Shown here: positions 1 to 8,108 of the stretch, piece after piece
Numbering within the stretch: the stretch's first letter is position 1
Layout of the letters: the number at the start of each line of letters is the position of its first letter
Assembly (NCBI GenBank): GCA_014925825.1
Contig: JACGCK010000505.1
Location: 1-18,942, forward strand
Direction: 5' to 3'
Length of the DNA stretch: 18,942 nucleotides
Origin: Pholiota molesta
Lineage: Eukaryota; Basidiomycota; Agaricomycetes; Agaricales; Strophariaceae
Program-made: the position numbers and the translations under genes
The notes under the pieces: model-generated
The model's input: the letters and a program-made list of their open reading frames with translations, nothing else
The model's database searches: none
What the model was told of the DNA's origin: nothing

Positions 1-537
1 GGAGCTCCCTGATGTGTCCTGAGTATTCTAGGGCAGGGGAGGAGACGACCTGGCGGGAGAGTTGTCGGGAACGTCGGCGAGTGGTTTGTATGCTGAATAA
101 TGATTACATTATAATTAACTAGATTAGGGGAACTCACTCCATTCTTATTTGGGTCACTGGATGTAGTCCCGACAAGGAGAAGGTAGCGGGCGCGCCGGGA
201 AAGCGGCGAAAATGCGGCGACATGTCGCCGACAGCTGACGTGACCAGAGTGGTAAGACAATTTTTGGGAAATGTGTGTGCTGACTTATCACAGTAAATGC
301 GGCAAGGTGTATTTGCGATGAGGTACTTGTATGTGCAGTGCACTGTCTGGCGGCCCGATCACTGGCAGCGGAAAGTGCCAAGCTATGCTTTTCGCCACGT
401 GCGCCAAGTCTATATTTGGCAAGGCGGGCCGATCACGATTCGCCATGCGCTCTCGGTCTATATTTGGCGACGCGCGGCGGGAAAAGGTCGGCAAGTCGCC
501 ATGTGCGGCGAAAATTGAAAACAAGTAAAATTACTAC
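1..537. other. Non-coding GC-rich 3' flank of gene copy A with short direct repeats and a palindrome
   Basis: No convincing gene is seen here. The stretch lies downstream of the minus-strand gene. It holds a degenerate direct repeat spaced 48 bp apart: 391-420 and 439-468 both start TTCGCCA and end GTCTATATTTGGC. CCGATCAC occurs at 355-362 and 429-436, and GCGGCGAAAAT at 203-213 and 505-515. A 16-bp perfect palindrome lies at 215-230. Small frames on both strands do open here, but they overlap one another, carry no recognisable motif, and two of them change sequence through the indels between copies A and B. Confidence 0.7.
215..230. repeat. 16-bp perfect palindrome (CGGCGACATGTCGCCG), copy A
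   Basis: The sequence equals its own reverse complement over 16 bases; the next flanking pair (G/A) does not match. It is GC-rich and surrounded by further GGCGA/TCGCC words. It could bind a dimeric protein or extrude as a small cruciform; no function can be assigned from sequence alone. Confidence 0.9.
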
Positions 538-572
538 TTAATCACTACCACTACCCCCACTTCCATCACTTT

Positions 573-600
573 CCTCCTCCTCCTCCTCCTCCTCCTCCTC
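573..600. repeat. TCC trinucleotide tract encoding poly-glutamate, copy A
   Basis: A CCT/TCC run on the plus strand reads as GAG codons on the minus strand. Together with flanking GAA codons it gives 12 consecutive glutamates near the C-terminus. It is a slippage-prone microsatellite, yet copies A and B have the same length here. Confidence 0.9.
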
Positions 601-1896
601 TTCCTCCGACACTTCGACCCGCTTTCTCTTGGGTGGTTTTCTCTTGTTCTTCGCCCTGGTGGTTTTCTTCTTGATTTCCTCTTTCCTTTTCGCCCTCCAC
701 CTTTTCTGTTGAAGCTGCTTGGCCTCTTCCGCTAGTCCATAAAGCTTGAACAACTCGGACAGGACATCCTTGATGGCTCTGGTGACGTGGGCTCTTCTTG
801 GCCCATCTCTGGTCTCTGCCGTCCTCCCGATTTGCCTGAAGCGCATGTGTCGGACGTTGATAAGAATCGAGATGGCGTCTTCTCCAGAAGCGCGACACCA
901 AGTCTTTCCCTCCTTGTTTTTCGTGAATGCTTCAGAGTCTGGAAGACACTGTAGCTCTCCGAAAATATCCTCCAAGCCATTCCTGAGATTTGTCCTCTCC
1001 TCCTCTTGCGCCATTGTTGCGAGCATGTCGTGGAATCGTTTGATGTAGCCCACCCTATCCGCAAAAAAAGGAACCCACTTGGAACCTCTTGGTGGAAGGA
1101 CGCCGTTGTTGTCTGGGAAGTAAATCCAGGTACGTTCTCTGAATGATTTTGCATCTTGGCTACCTCTGACGGCCCCTTTGATTCCGCACCGATTAATGCT
1201 GAAGGAGACTGATTTGAGAGTGTCGACGACGTTTTCGGCACTCCAGAACTTCATCGCGCTATCCAAATTCTCCACGGATCGCAGGTCGTTCTCGAGCCCT
1301 TCTGTCCAGTCTGATTTAATGGAGACCCAAATGGAACGGGTGAAGTGGACGAAGAGGATACCGGCGGCGGTGGGAATGTGGATAATCGCCATGGGTCTGA
1401 CCCAGGGACGGATAATGCGAAGGGGTTGTTTCTTCAAGGTGTCCTTGACTTGGATCCAAGTGGGGGACTCTCCGAGTGGGTATTCGACTGTGATGCGGGG
1501 ACGTTCGACGAATTGTTTGGGCCTTCTCCTTGGGACGAGTTCCAATGCCTCGCGTATATAGCGGTCGTCGACCTGTTGGATACCAGGGAGTGTTTCTGAT
1601 GCATCCTCAGTGAGATTGAGGTCATGGAGAAACATCATTCCATAGGTGGCCGTTGTTGCGCGCATCAACAATGCTGCTAGTGTGTGGCGCACGTAAGTGG
1701 GGACCTCTGATGGAGTGGATTCGATGCTGCGGACGAGATGCATGAAGAGACCGACGATGATGCCCTTGTTGTCGGGGGACTTTTGGTACAAATGCATGGT
1801 GGCGATTTCGATGGCCTTTAAACGCGCGGCGGAGAAGTTGAACCAGACTTCGGTAGGAATCCAGAGGACGCCTTCCGAGGTGTTGAAGCGTTCCAA

Positions 1897-1951
1897 CTTG
1901 AATATTATGTGAATTTCTCTAGAGTGAATATAAATAATTAGAAAGACTTAC
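1897..1951 (-). other. Spliceosomal intron, 55 nt (copy A)
   Basis: On the minus strand it begins GTAAGT and ends TTCAAG. Removing it joins a codon-complete GTT (Val) to TTG (Leu) in phase 0, giving the junction AQDV-LERF. A nearer AG only 33 nt after the donor would shift the frame, so the CAAG acceptor is preferred. A CTAAT near the donor and TTCAC words nearer the acceptor are possible branch sites. The length is typical of basidiomycete introns. Confidence 0.85.
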
Positions 1952-2095
1952 AACATCCTGAGCCGATTCCAGTATTTCGATTGCGGCCATGCCGCTGACT
2001 CGGTACTCATCCCGAACGCCATACGACCTCTCACCACGATTGCTATACTGCTTATGCTTTTCTTCGCATGCGGTGAGGAAAGCTTCGTTGAGGTT

Positions 2096-2557
2096 ATGGG
2101 TACTTTTTGTACGCAGTTTGCTAGGGTTTTGCTAGGGTTTTGCTAGGGATTGGCTAGGGATGGGCTAGGGATGGAGGGCAGATTGGTAGGGATGGGCTAG
2201 GGACAGACAGCAGATTGGTAGGGATAGCCTAGGGATGGAGGGCAGACCACCTAGGGATGGACTAGGGTGGGAGTATGTATTCCATAGAGTGGGATAGTCC
2301 CATGCTGAAGATGTAGCATCCTGGCATCAAATTCATCTCAGTGTGTCTTATACCGCTGCTTCCATGATTCTGCAGTATGATGCTTTGCCCCTTTGTGCAT
2401 GATATCTTCATATATCAGGATAGAGATGTGGAACAGCAATCATACACAATCTATGAGTTTCTCGTATACTTTCAAGCCATTTGAGAATGCTAAGCTGTTC
2501 AATCGAGTTCTACTCTTCAACTATATCAATTGTTGGGTCATTGCAATCTAAGTTTCA
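2096..2557. repeat. Satellite leader, copy 1 (TAGGG-rich, unique otherwise)
   Basis: This block always precedes the satellite arrays; copies lie at 4057-4518 and 14621-15082 with no difference that I can see. It opens with ATGGGTAC and a small inverted repeat (GTAC, five Ts, GTAC). Next comes the TAGGG-rich tract, then about 285 bp of AT-richer sequence with no convincing gene, ending in TTTCAATGTCAG where the first monomer begins. All three copies share the same left end, preceded by GGTT, but have three different left flanks. Here the flank is truncated gene exon 2. Confidence 0.9.
2120..2272 (+). repeat. Degenerate TAGGG repeat tract with G-quadruplex motif (leader copy 1)
   Basis: TAGGG occurs 11 times in about 150 bp. 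The first copies have an 11-bp period (GCTAGGG plus TTTT), which then decays to GCTAGGGATGG and longer spacings. At 2157-2178 four G-triplets have loops of 2, 3 and 5 nt, satisfying the usual G-quadruplex pattern. The tract resembles fungal telomere TTAGGG but is not the exact repeat. On the minus strand it reads as repeated AAAACCCTA-type words. Confidence 0.85.
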
Positions 2558-2602
2558 ATGTCAGATTTTTCGCAGAGTGCTGGTGCTCGCGCTACTGGTA
2601 CG

Positions 2603-2625
2603 AGTGAGGCGCGACGAGCCTCACT
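2603..2625. repeat. Monomer hairpin (8-bp arms, 7-nt loop), first example
   Basis: AGTGAGGC and GCCTCACT flank the loop GCGACGA, at monomer positions 46-68. The same inverted repeat recurs in essentially every monomer of all three arrays. One exception is a single G-to-A change at about 5397 (and its macro-repeat partner near 15961) that breaks one pair. Confidence 0.9.
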
Positions 2626-2645
2626 TCTGGACGCAAAAAAAATCG

Positions 2646-2676
2646 TGTCATTATGACAAGAATTGCACTCTGTGCA
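2646..2676. repeat. Two extra S-monomer dyads, first example
   Basis: TGTCAT-T-ATGACA (2646-2658) and TGCAC-TCT-GTGCA (2664-2676) are both perfect inverted repeats. Typical S monomers carry both. The GTGGCATT variant of S breaks the first, and L monomers carry neither because the sequence there is GTGGCACTACGACG and CACTCAGCGC. Confidence 0.85.
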
Positions 2677-4054
2677 GCATAAATGAGGATCTTAGAGCCT
2701 CAGAGACGGAATGACATGTCAGATTTTTTGCAGAGTGCTGGTGCGTGCGCTACTGGTACGAGTGAGGCGCGACGAGCCTCACTTCTGGACGCACAAAAAA
2801 TCGTGTCATTATGACAAGAATTGCACTCTGTGCAGCATAAATGAGGATCTTAGAGCCTCAGAGACGGAATGACATGTCAGATTTTTTGCAGAGTGGTGGT
2901 GCGTGCGCTACTGGTACGAGTGAGGCGCGACGAGCCTCACTTCTGGACGCACAAAAAATCGTGGCACTACGACGAGATTTGCACTCAGCGCATTGCTATC
3001 TAGTTTTGTTGTCTAAAGTGAGGATCTTAGAGCCTCAGAGACGGAATGACATGTCAGATTTTTTGCAGAGTGCTGGTGCGTGCGCTACTAATACGAGTGA
3101 GGCGCGACGAGCCTCACTTCTGGACGCAAAAGAAATCGTGGCACTACGACGAGATTTGCACTCAGCGCATTGCTATCTAGTTTTGTTGTCTAAAGTGAGG
3201 ATCTTAGAGCCTCAGAGACAGAACGGCATGTCAGATTTTTTGCAGAGTGCTGGTGAGTGCGCTACTAATACGACTGAGGCGCGACGAGCCTCACTTCTGG
3301 ACGCAAAAAAAATCGTGTCATTATGACAAGAATTGCACTCTGTGCAGCATAAATGAGGATCTTAGAGCCTCAGAGACGGAATGACATGTCAGATTTTTCG
3401 CAGAGTGCTGGTGGGTGCGCTACTAATACGAGTGAGGCGCGACGAGCCTCACTTCTGGACGCCAAAAAAATCGTGGCATTATGACAAGAATTGCACTCTG
3501 TGCAGCATAAATGAGGATCTTAGAGCCTCAGAGACAGAATGGCATGCCAGATTTTTCGCAGAGTGCTGGTGCGTGCGCTACTGGTACGAGTGAGGCGCGA
3601 CGAGCCTCACTTCTGGACGCACAAAAAATCGTGGCACTACGACGAGATTTGCACTCAGCGCATTGCTATCTAGTTTTGTTGTCTAAAGTGAGGATCTTAG
3701 AGCCTCAGAGACAGAATGGCATGTCAGATTTTTCGCAGACTGCTGGTGCTCGCACTACTGGGACGAGTGAGGCGCGACGAGCCTCACTTCTGGACGCAAA
3801 AAAAATCGTGTCATTATGACAAGAATTGCACTCTGTGCAGCATAAATGAGGATCTTAGAGCCTCAGAGACGGAATGACATGTCAGATTTTTTGCAGAGTG
3901 CTGGTGCGTGCGCTACTGGTACGAGTGAGGCGCGACGAGCCTCACTTCTGGACGCACAAAAAATCGTGGCACTACGACGAGATTTGCACTCAGCGCATTG
4001 CTATCTAGTTTTGTTGTCTAAAGTGAGGATCTTAGAGCCTCAGAGACAGAATGG

Positions 4055-4518
4055 TTATGGGTACTTTTTGTACGCAGTTTGCTAGGGTTTTGCTAGGGTT
4101 TTGCTAGGGATTGGCTAGGGATGGGCTAGGGATGGAGGGCAGATTGGTAGGGATGGGCTAGGGACAGACAGCAGATTGGTAGGGATAGCCTAGGGATGGA
4201 GGGCAGACCACCTAGGGATGGACTAGGGTGGGAGTATGTATTCCATAGAGTGGGATAGTCCCATGCTGAAGATGTAGCATCCTGGCATCAAATTCATCTC
4301 AGTGTGTCTTATACCGCTGCTTCCATGATTCTGCAGTATGATGCTTTGCCCCTTTGTGCATGATATCTTCATATATCAGGATAGAGATGTGGAACAGCAA
4401 TCATACACAATCTATGAGTTTCTCGTATACTTTCAAGCCATTTGAGAATGCTAAGCTGTTCAATCGAGTTCTACTCTTCAACTATATCAATTGTTGGGTC
4501 ATTGCAATCTAAGTTTCA
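4055..4518. repeat. Satellite leader, copy 2
   Basis: Same block as 2096-2557 at an offset of 1,961 bp. Here the left flank is the interior of an L monomer of array 1. The join shares TGG with the sequence preceding leader copy 3, so the exact breakpoint is ambiguous by a few bases. The TAGGG tract lies at 4081-4233. Confidence 0.9.
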
Positions 4519-4834
4519 ATGTCAGATTTTTCGCAGAGTGCTGGTGCTCGCGCTACTGGTACGAGTGAGGCGCGACGAGCCTCACTTCTGGACGCAAAAA
4601 AAATCGTGTCATTATGACAAGAATTGCACTCTGTGCAGCATAAATGAGGATCTTAGAGCCTCAGAGACGGAATGACATGTCAGATTTTTTGCAGAGTGCT
4701 GGTGCGTGCGCTACTGGTACGAGTGAGGCGCGACGAGCCTCACTTCTGGACGCACAAAAAATCGTGTCATTATGACAAGAATTGCACTCTGTGCAGCATA
4801 AATGAGGATCTTAGAGCCTCAGAGACGGAATGAC

Positions 4835-6806
4835 ATGTCAGATTTTTTGCAGAGTGGTGGTGCGTGCGCTACTGGTACGAGTGAGGCGCGACGAGCCTCA
4901 CTTCTGGACGCACAAAAAATCGTGGCACTACGACGAGATTTGCACTCAGCGCATTGCTATCTAGTTTTGTTGTCTAAAGTGAGGATCTTAGAGCCTCAGA
5001 GACAGAATGGCATGTCAGATTTTTTGCAGAGTGCTGGTGCGTGCGCTACTAATACGACTGAGGCGCGACGAGCCTCACTTCTGGACGCAAAAAAAATCGT
5101 GTCATTATGACAAGAATTGCACTCTGTGCAGCATAAATGAGGATCTTAGAGCCTCAGAGACGGAATGACATGTCAGATTTTTCGCAGAGTGCTGGTGGGT
5201 GCGCTACTAATACGAGTGAGGCGCGACGAGCCTCACTTCTGGACGCAAAAAAAATCGTGGCATTATGACAAGAATTGCACTCTGTGCAGCATAAATGAGG
5301 ATCTTAGAGCCTCAGAGACGGAATGACATGTCAGATTTTTTGCAGAGTGCTGGTGCGTGCGCTACTAATACGAGTGAGGCGCGACGAACCTCACTTCTGG
5401 ACGCAAAAAAAATCGTGGCACTACGACGAGATTTGCACTCAGCGCATTGCTATCTACTTTTGTTGTCTAAAGTGAGGATCTTAGAGCCTCAGAGACAGAA
5501 TGGCATGTCAGATTTTTTGCAGAGTGCTGGTGCTCGCACTACTAATACGAGTGAGGCGCGACGAGCCTCACTTCTGGACGCAAAAAAAATCGTGTCATTA
5601 TGACAAGAATTGCACTCTGTGCAGCATAAATGAGGATCTTAGAGCCTCAGAGACGGAATGACATGTCAGATTTTTTGCAGAGTGCTGGTGCGTGCGCTAC
5701 TGGTACGAGTGAGGCGCGACGAGCCTCACTTCTGGACGCAAAAAAAATCGTGTCATTATGACAAGAATTGCACTCTGTGCAGCATAAATGAGGATCTTAG
5801 AGCCTCAGAGACGGAATGACATGTCAGATTTTTTGCAGAGTGCTGGTGCGTGCGCTACTAATACGAGTGAGGCGCGACGAGCCTCACTTCTGGACGCAAA
5901 AGAAATCGTGGCACTACGACGAGATTTGCACTCAGCGCATTGCTATCTAGTTTTGTTGTCTAAAGTGAGGATCTTAGAGCCTCAGAGACAGAATGGCATG
6001 TCAGATTTTTCGCAGAGTGCTGGTGCTCGCACTACTAATACGAGTGAGGCGCGACGAGCCTCACTTCTGGACGCAAAAAAAATCGTGTCATTATGACAAG
6101 AATTGCACTCTGTGCAGCATAAATGAGGATCTTAGAGCCTCAGAGACGGAATGACATGTCAGATTTTTCGCAGAGTGCTGGTGGGTGCGCTACTAATACG
6201 AGTGAGGCGCGACGAGCCTCACTTCTGGACGCAAAAGAAATCGTGGCATTATGACAAGAATTGCACTCTGTGCAGCATAAATGAGGATCTTAGAGCCTCA
6301 GAGACGGAATGACATGTCAGATTTTTTGCAGAGTGCTGGTGCGTGCGCTACTAATACGAGTGAGGCGCGACGAGCCTCACTTCTGGACGCAAAAGAAATC
6401 GTGGCACTACGACGAGATTTGCACTCAGCGCATTGCTATCTAGTTTTGTTGTCTAAAGTGAGGATCTTAGAGCCTCAGAGACAGAACGGCATGTCAGATT
6501 TTTTGCAGAGTGCTGGTGAGTGCGCTACTAATACGACTGAGGCGCGACGAGCCTCACTTCTGGACGCAAAAAAAATCGTGTCATTATGACAAGAATTGCA
6601 CTCTGTGCAGCATAAATGAGGATCTTAGAGCCTCAGAGACGGAATGACATGTCAGATTTTTCGCAGAGTGCTGGTGGGTGCGCTACTAATACGAGTGAGG
6701 CGCGACGAGCCTCACTTCTGGACGCCAAAAAAATCGTGGCATTATGACAAGAATTGCACTCTGTGCAGCATAAATGAGGATCTTAGAGCCTCAGAGACGG
6801 AATGAC
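4835..6806 (+). repeat. 493-bp trimeric higher-order repeat block (L-S-S), four units
   Basis: L monomers recur every 493 bp (4835, 5328, 5821, 6314), each followed by two 158-bp monomers: 177+158+158. The second S is often a GTGGCATT variant carrying GGGTGCGC. Two further units of the same type follow at 7123 and 7616, after a 316-bp interruption. Confidence 0.9.
5821..6806 (+). repeat. 986-bp six-monomer block, duplicated at 7123-8108
   Basis: The order L-S-S-L-S-S with its diagnostic variants recurs exactly 1,302 bp downstream. The shared variants are GCAAAAGAAA in the L monomers, GAACGG, AATACGACTGAGG in the fifth monomer and GCCAAAAAAA in the sixth. Two 158-bp monomers (6807-7122) separate the copies. 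This is a second tier of higher-order repetition, consistent with unequal exchange in register. Confidence 0.88.
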
Positions 6807-6964
6807 ATGTCAGATTTTTTGCAGAGTGCTGGTGCGTGCGCTACTAATACGAGTGAGGCGCGACGAGCCTCACTTCTGGACGCAAAAAAAATCGTGGCAC
6901 TACGACGAGATTTGCACTCTGTGCAGCATAAATGAGGATCTTAGAGCCTCAGAGACGGAATGAC
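6807..6964 (+). repeat. Hybrid monomer: L-type core with S-type end
   Basis: It carries the L-specific GTGGCACTACGACGAGATTT but then switches to the S-specific CTGTGCAGCATAAATG, giving a 158-bp length. It looks like a recombinant between the two monomer classes. The crossover lies in the shared TTTGCACTC/ATTGCACTC stretch near 6907-6920. An equivalent hybrid is seen in array 3 at 17364-17519. Confidence 0.85.
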
Positions 6965-8108
6965 ATGTCAGATTTTTCGCAGAGTGCTGGTGGGTGCGCT
7001 ACTAATACGAGTGAGGCGCGACGAGCCTCACTTCTGGACGCAAAAGAAATCGTGGCATTATGACAAGAATTGCACTCTGTGCAGCATAAATGAGGATCTT
7101 AGAGCCTCAGAGACGGAATGACATGTCAGATTTTTTGCAGAGTGCTGGTGCGTGCGCTACTAATACGAGTGAGGCGCGACGAGCCTCACTTCTGGACGCA
7201 AAAGAAATCGTGGCACTACGACGAGATTTGCACTCAGCGCATTGCTATCTAGTTTTGTTGTCTAAAGTGAGGATCTTAGAGCCTCAGAGACAGAATGGCA
7301 TGTCAGATTTTTCGCAGAGTGCTGGTGCTCGCACTACTAATACGAGTGAGGCGCGACGAGCCTCACTTCTGGACGCAAAAAAAATCGTGTCATTATGACA
7401 AGAATTGCACTCTGTGCAGCATAAATGAGGATCTTAGAGCCTCAGAGACGGAATGACATGTCAGATTTTTCGCAGAGTGCTGGTGGGTGCGCTACTAATA
7501 CGAGTGAGGCGCGACGAGCCTCACTTCTGGACGCAAAAGAAATCGTGGCATTATGACAAGAATTGCACTCTGTGCAGCATAAATGAGGATCTTAGAGCCT
7601 CAGAGACGGAATGACATGTCAGATTTTTTGCAGAGTGCTGGTGCGTGCGCTACTAATACGAGTGAGGCGCGACGAGCCTCACTTCTGGACGCAAAAGAAA
7701 TCGTGGCACTACGACGAGATTTGCACTCAGCGCATTGCTATCTAGTTTTGTTGTCTAAAGTGAGGATCTTAGAGCCTCAGAGACAGAACGGCATGTCAGA
7801 TTTTTTGCAGAGTGCTGGTGAGTGCGCTACTAATACGACTGAGGCGCGACGAGCCTCACTTCTGGACGCAAAAAAAATCGTGTCATTATGACAAGAATTG
7901 CACTCTGTGCAGCATAAATGAGGATCTTAGAGCCTCAGAGACGGAATGACATGTCAGATTTTTCGCAGAGTGCTGGTGGGTGCGCTACTAATACGAGTGA
8001 GGCGCGACGAGCCTCACTTCTGGACGCCAAAAAAATCGTGGCATTATGACAAGAATTGCACTCTGTGCAGCATAAATGAGGATCTTAGAGCCTCAGAGAC
8101 AGAATGGC

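Larger units (their letters stand above)
1..2095. repeat. Segmental duplication, copy A (gene and 3' flank)
   Basis: This stretch is repeated at 11783-13878. By eye the two copies differ only by three single-base indels: one extra G near 11822 in copy B, and a compensating minus/plus pair near 266-276. The coding part (538-2095) appears identical base for base. Homology begins at the first base of the window, so the true left edge is not visible. It stops abruptly after 2095, where copy A jumps into the TAGGG leader while copy B continues through the gene. Near-zero divergence points to a very recent duplication, ongoing homogenisation, or an assembly that placed the same locus twice. Confidence 0.95.
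538..2095 (-). pseudogene. 5'-truncated copy of an uncharacterised fungal nuclear-like protein gene (copy A)
   Basis: On the minus strand this holds the complete last exon (1896 to 538, 452 codons plus TAA), the 55-nt intron (1897-1951), and only the last 48 codons of the preceding exon (2095 to 1952). Relative to copy B it lacks the 742 bp that correspond to 13879-14620, which carry the rest of exon 2 and all of exon 1. The retained sequence appears identical to copy B. The break falls exactly at a GGTT tetramer also found at the far side of the missing segment, which suggests a microhomology deletion or a misjoin. The frame opens directly into the TAGGG leader, so no proper start codon is present and a normal product is unlikely. 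I do not recognise the family; the tail features are described under copy B. Confidence 0.75.
2558..4054 (+). repeat. Satellite array 1: nine monomers of 158/177 bp
   Basis: Monomers start at 2558 (S), 2716 (S), 2874 (L), 3051 (L), 3228 (S), 3386 (S), 3544 (L), 3721 (S) and 3879 (L). The first three match the start of array 2 at 4519-5011, including the private GTGGTGG variant in the third. The remaining six match 7616-8619 of array 2 with one visible substitution (GAC for GAG near 3740). Array 1 is thus a version of array 2 missing about 2.6 kb. It ends mid-motif: CAGAATGG at 4047-4054 is followed directly by the second leader instead of CATGTCAG. Confidence 0.93.

Noticed and set aside
134..541. 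Short overlapping frames of 65-78 codons in the GC-rich flank
   Set aside because: Several overlap on both strands as expected from GC-rich DNA. Indels between copies A and B change some of them freely.
746..1599. Plus-strand and alternative-frame open frames opposite the gene's last exon (and their copies at 12529-13382)
   Set aside because: They are shadows of the long minus-strand exon, lack motifs, and the exon has the better length and splice context.
2096..2130. Helitron-like or terminal-inverted-repeat transposon end at the leader start
   Set aside because: The left end is sharp, but no matching inverted terminus, target-site duplication or Helitron-type 3' hairpin/CTRR end could be found in the window.
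2120..2272. True telomere
   Set aside because: The tract is degenerate, interstitial, and flanked on both sides by other sequence in all three copies.
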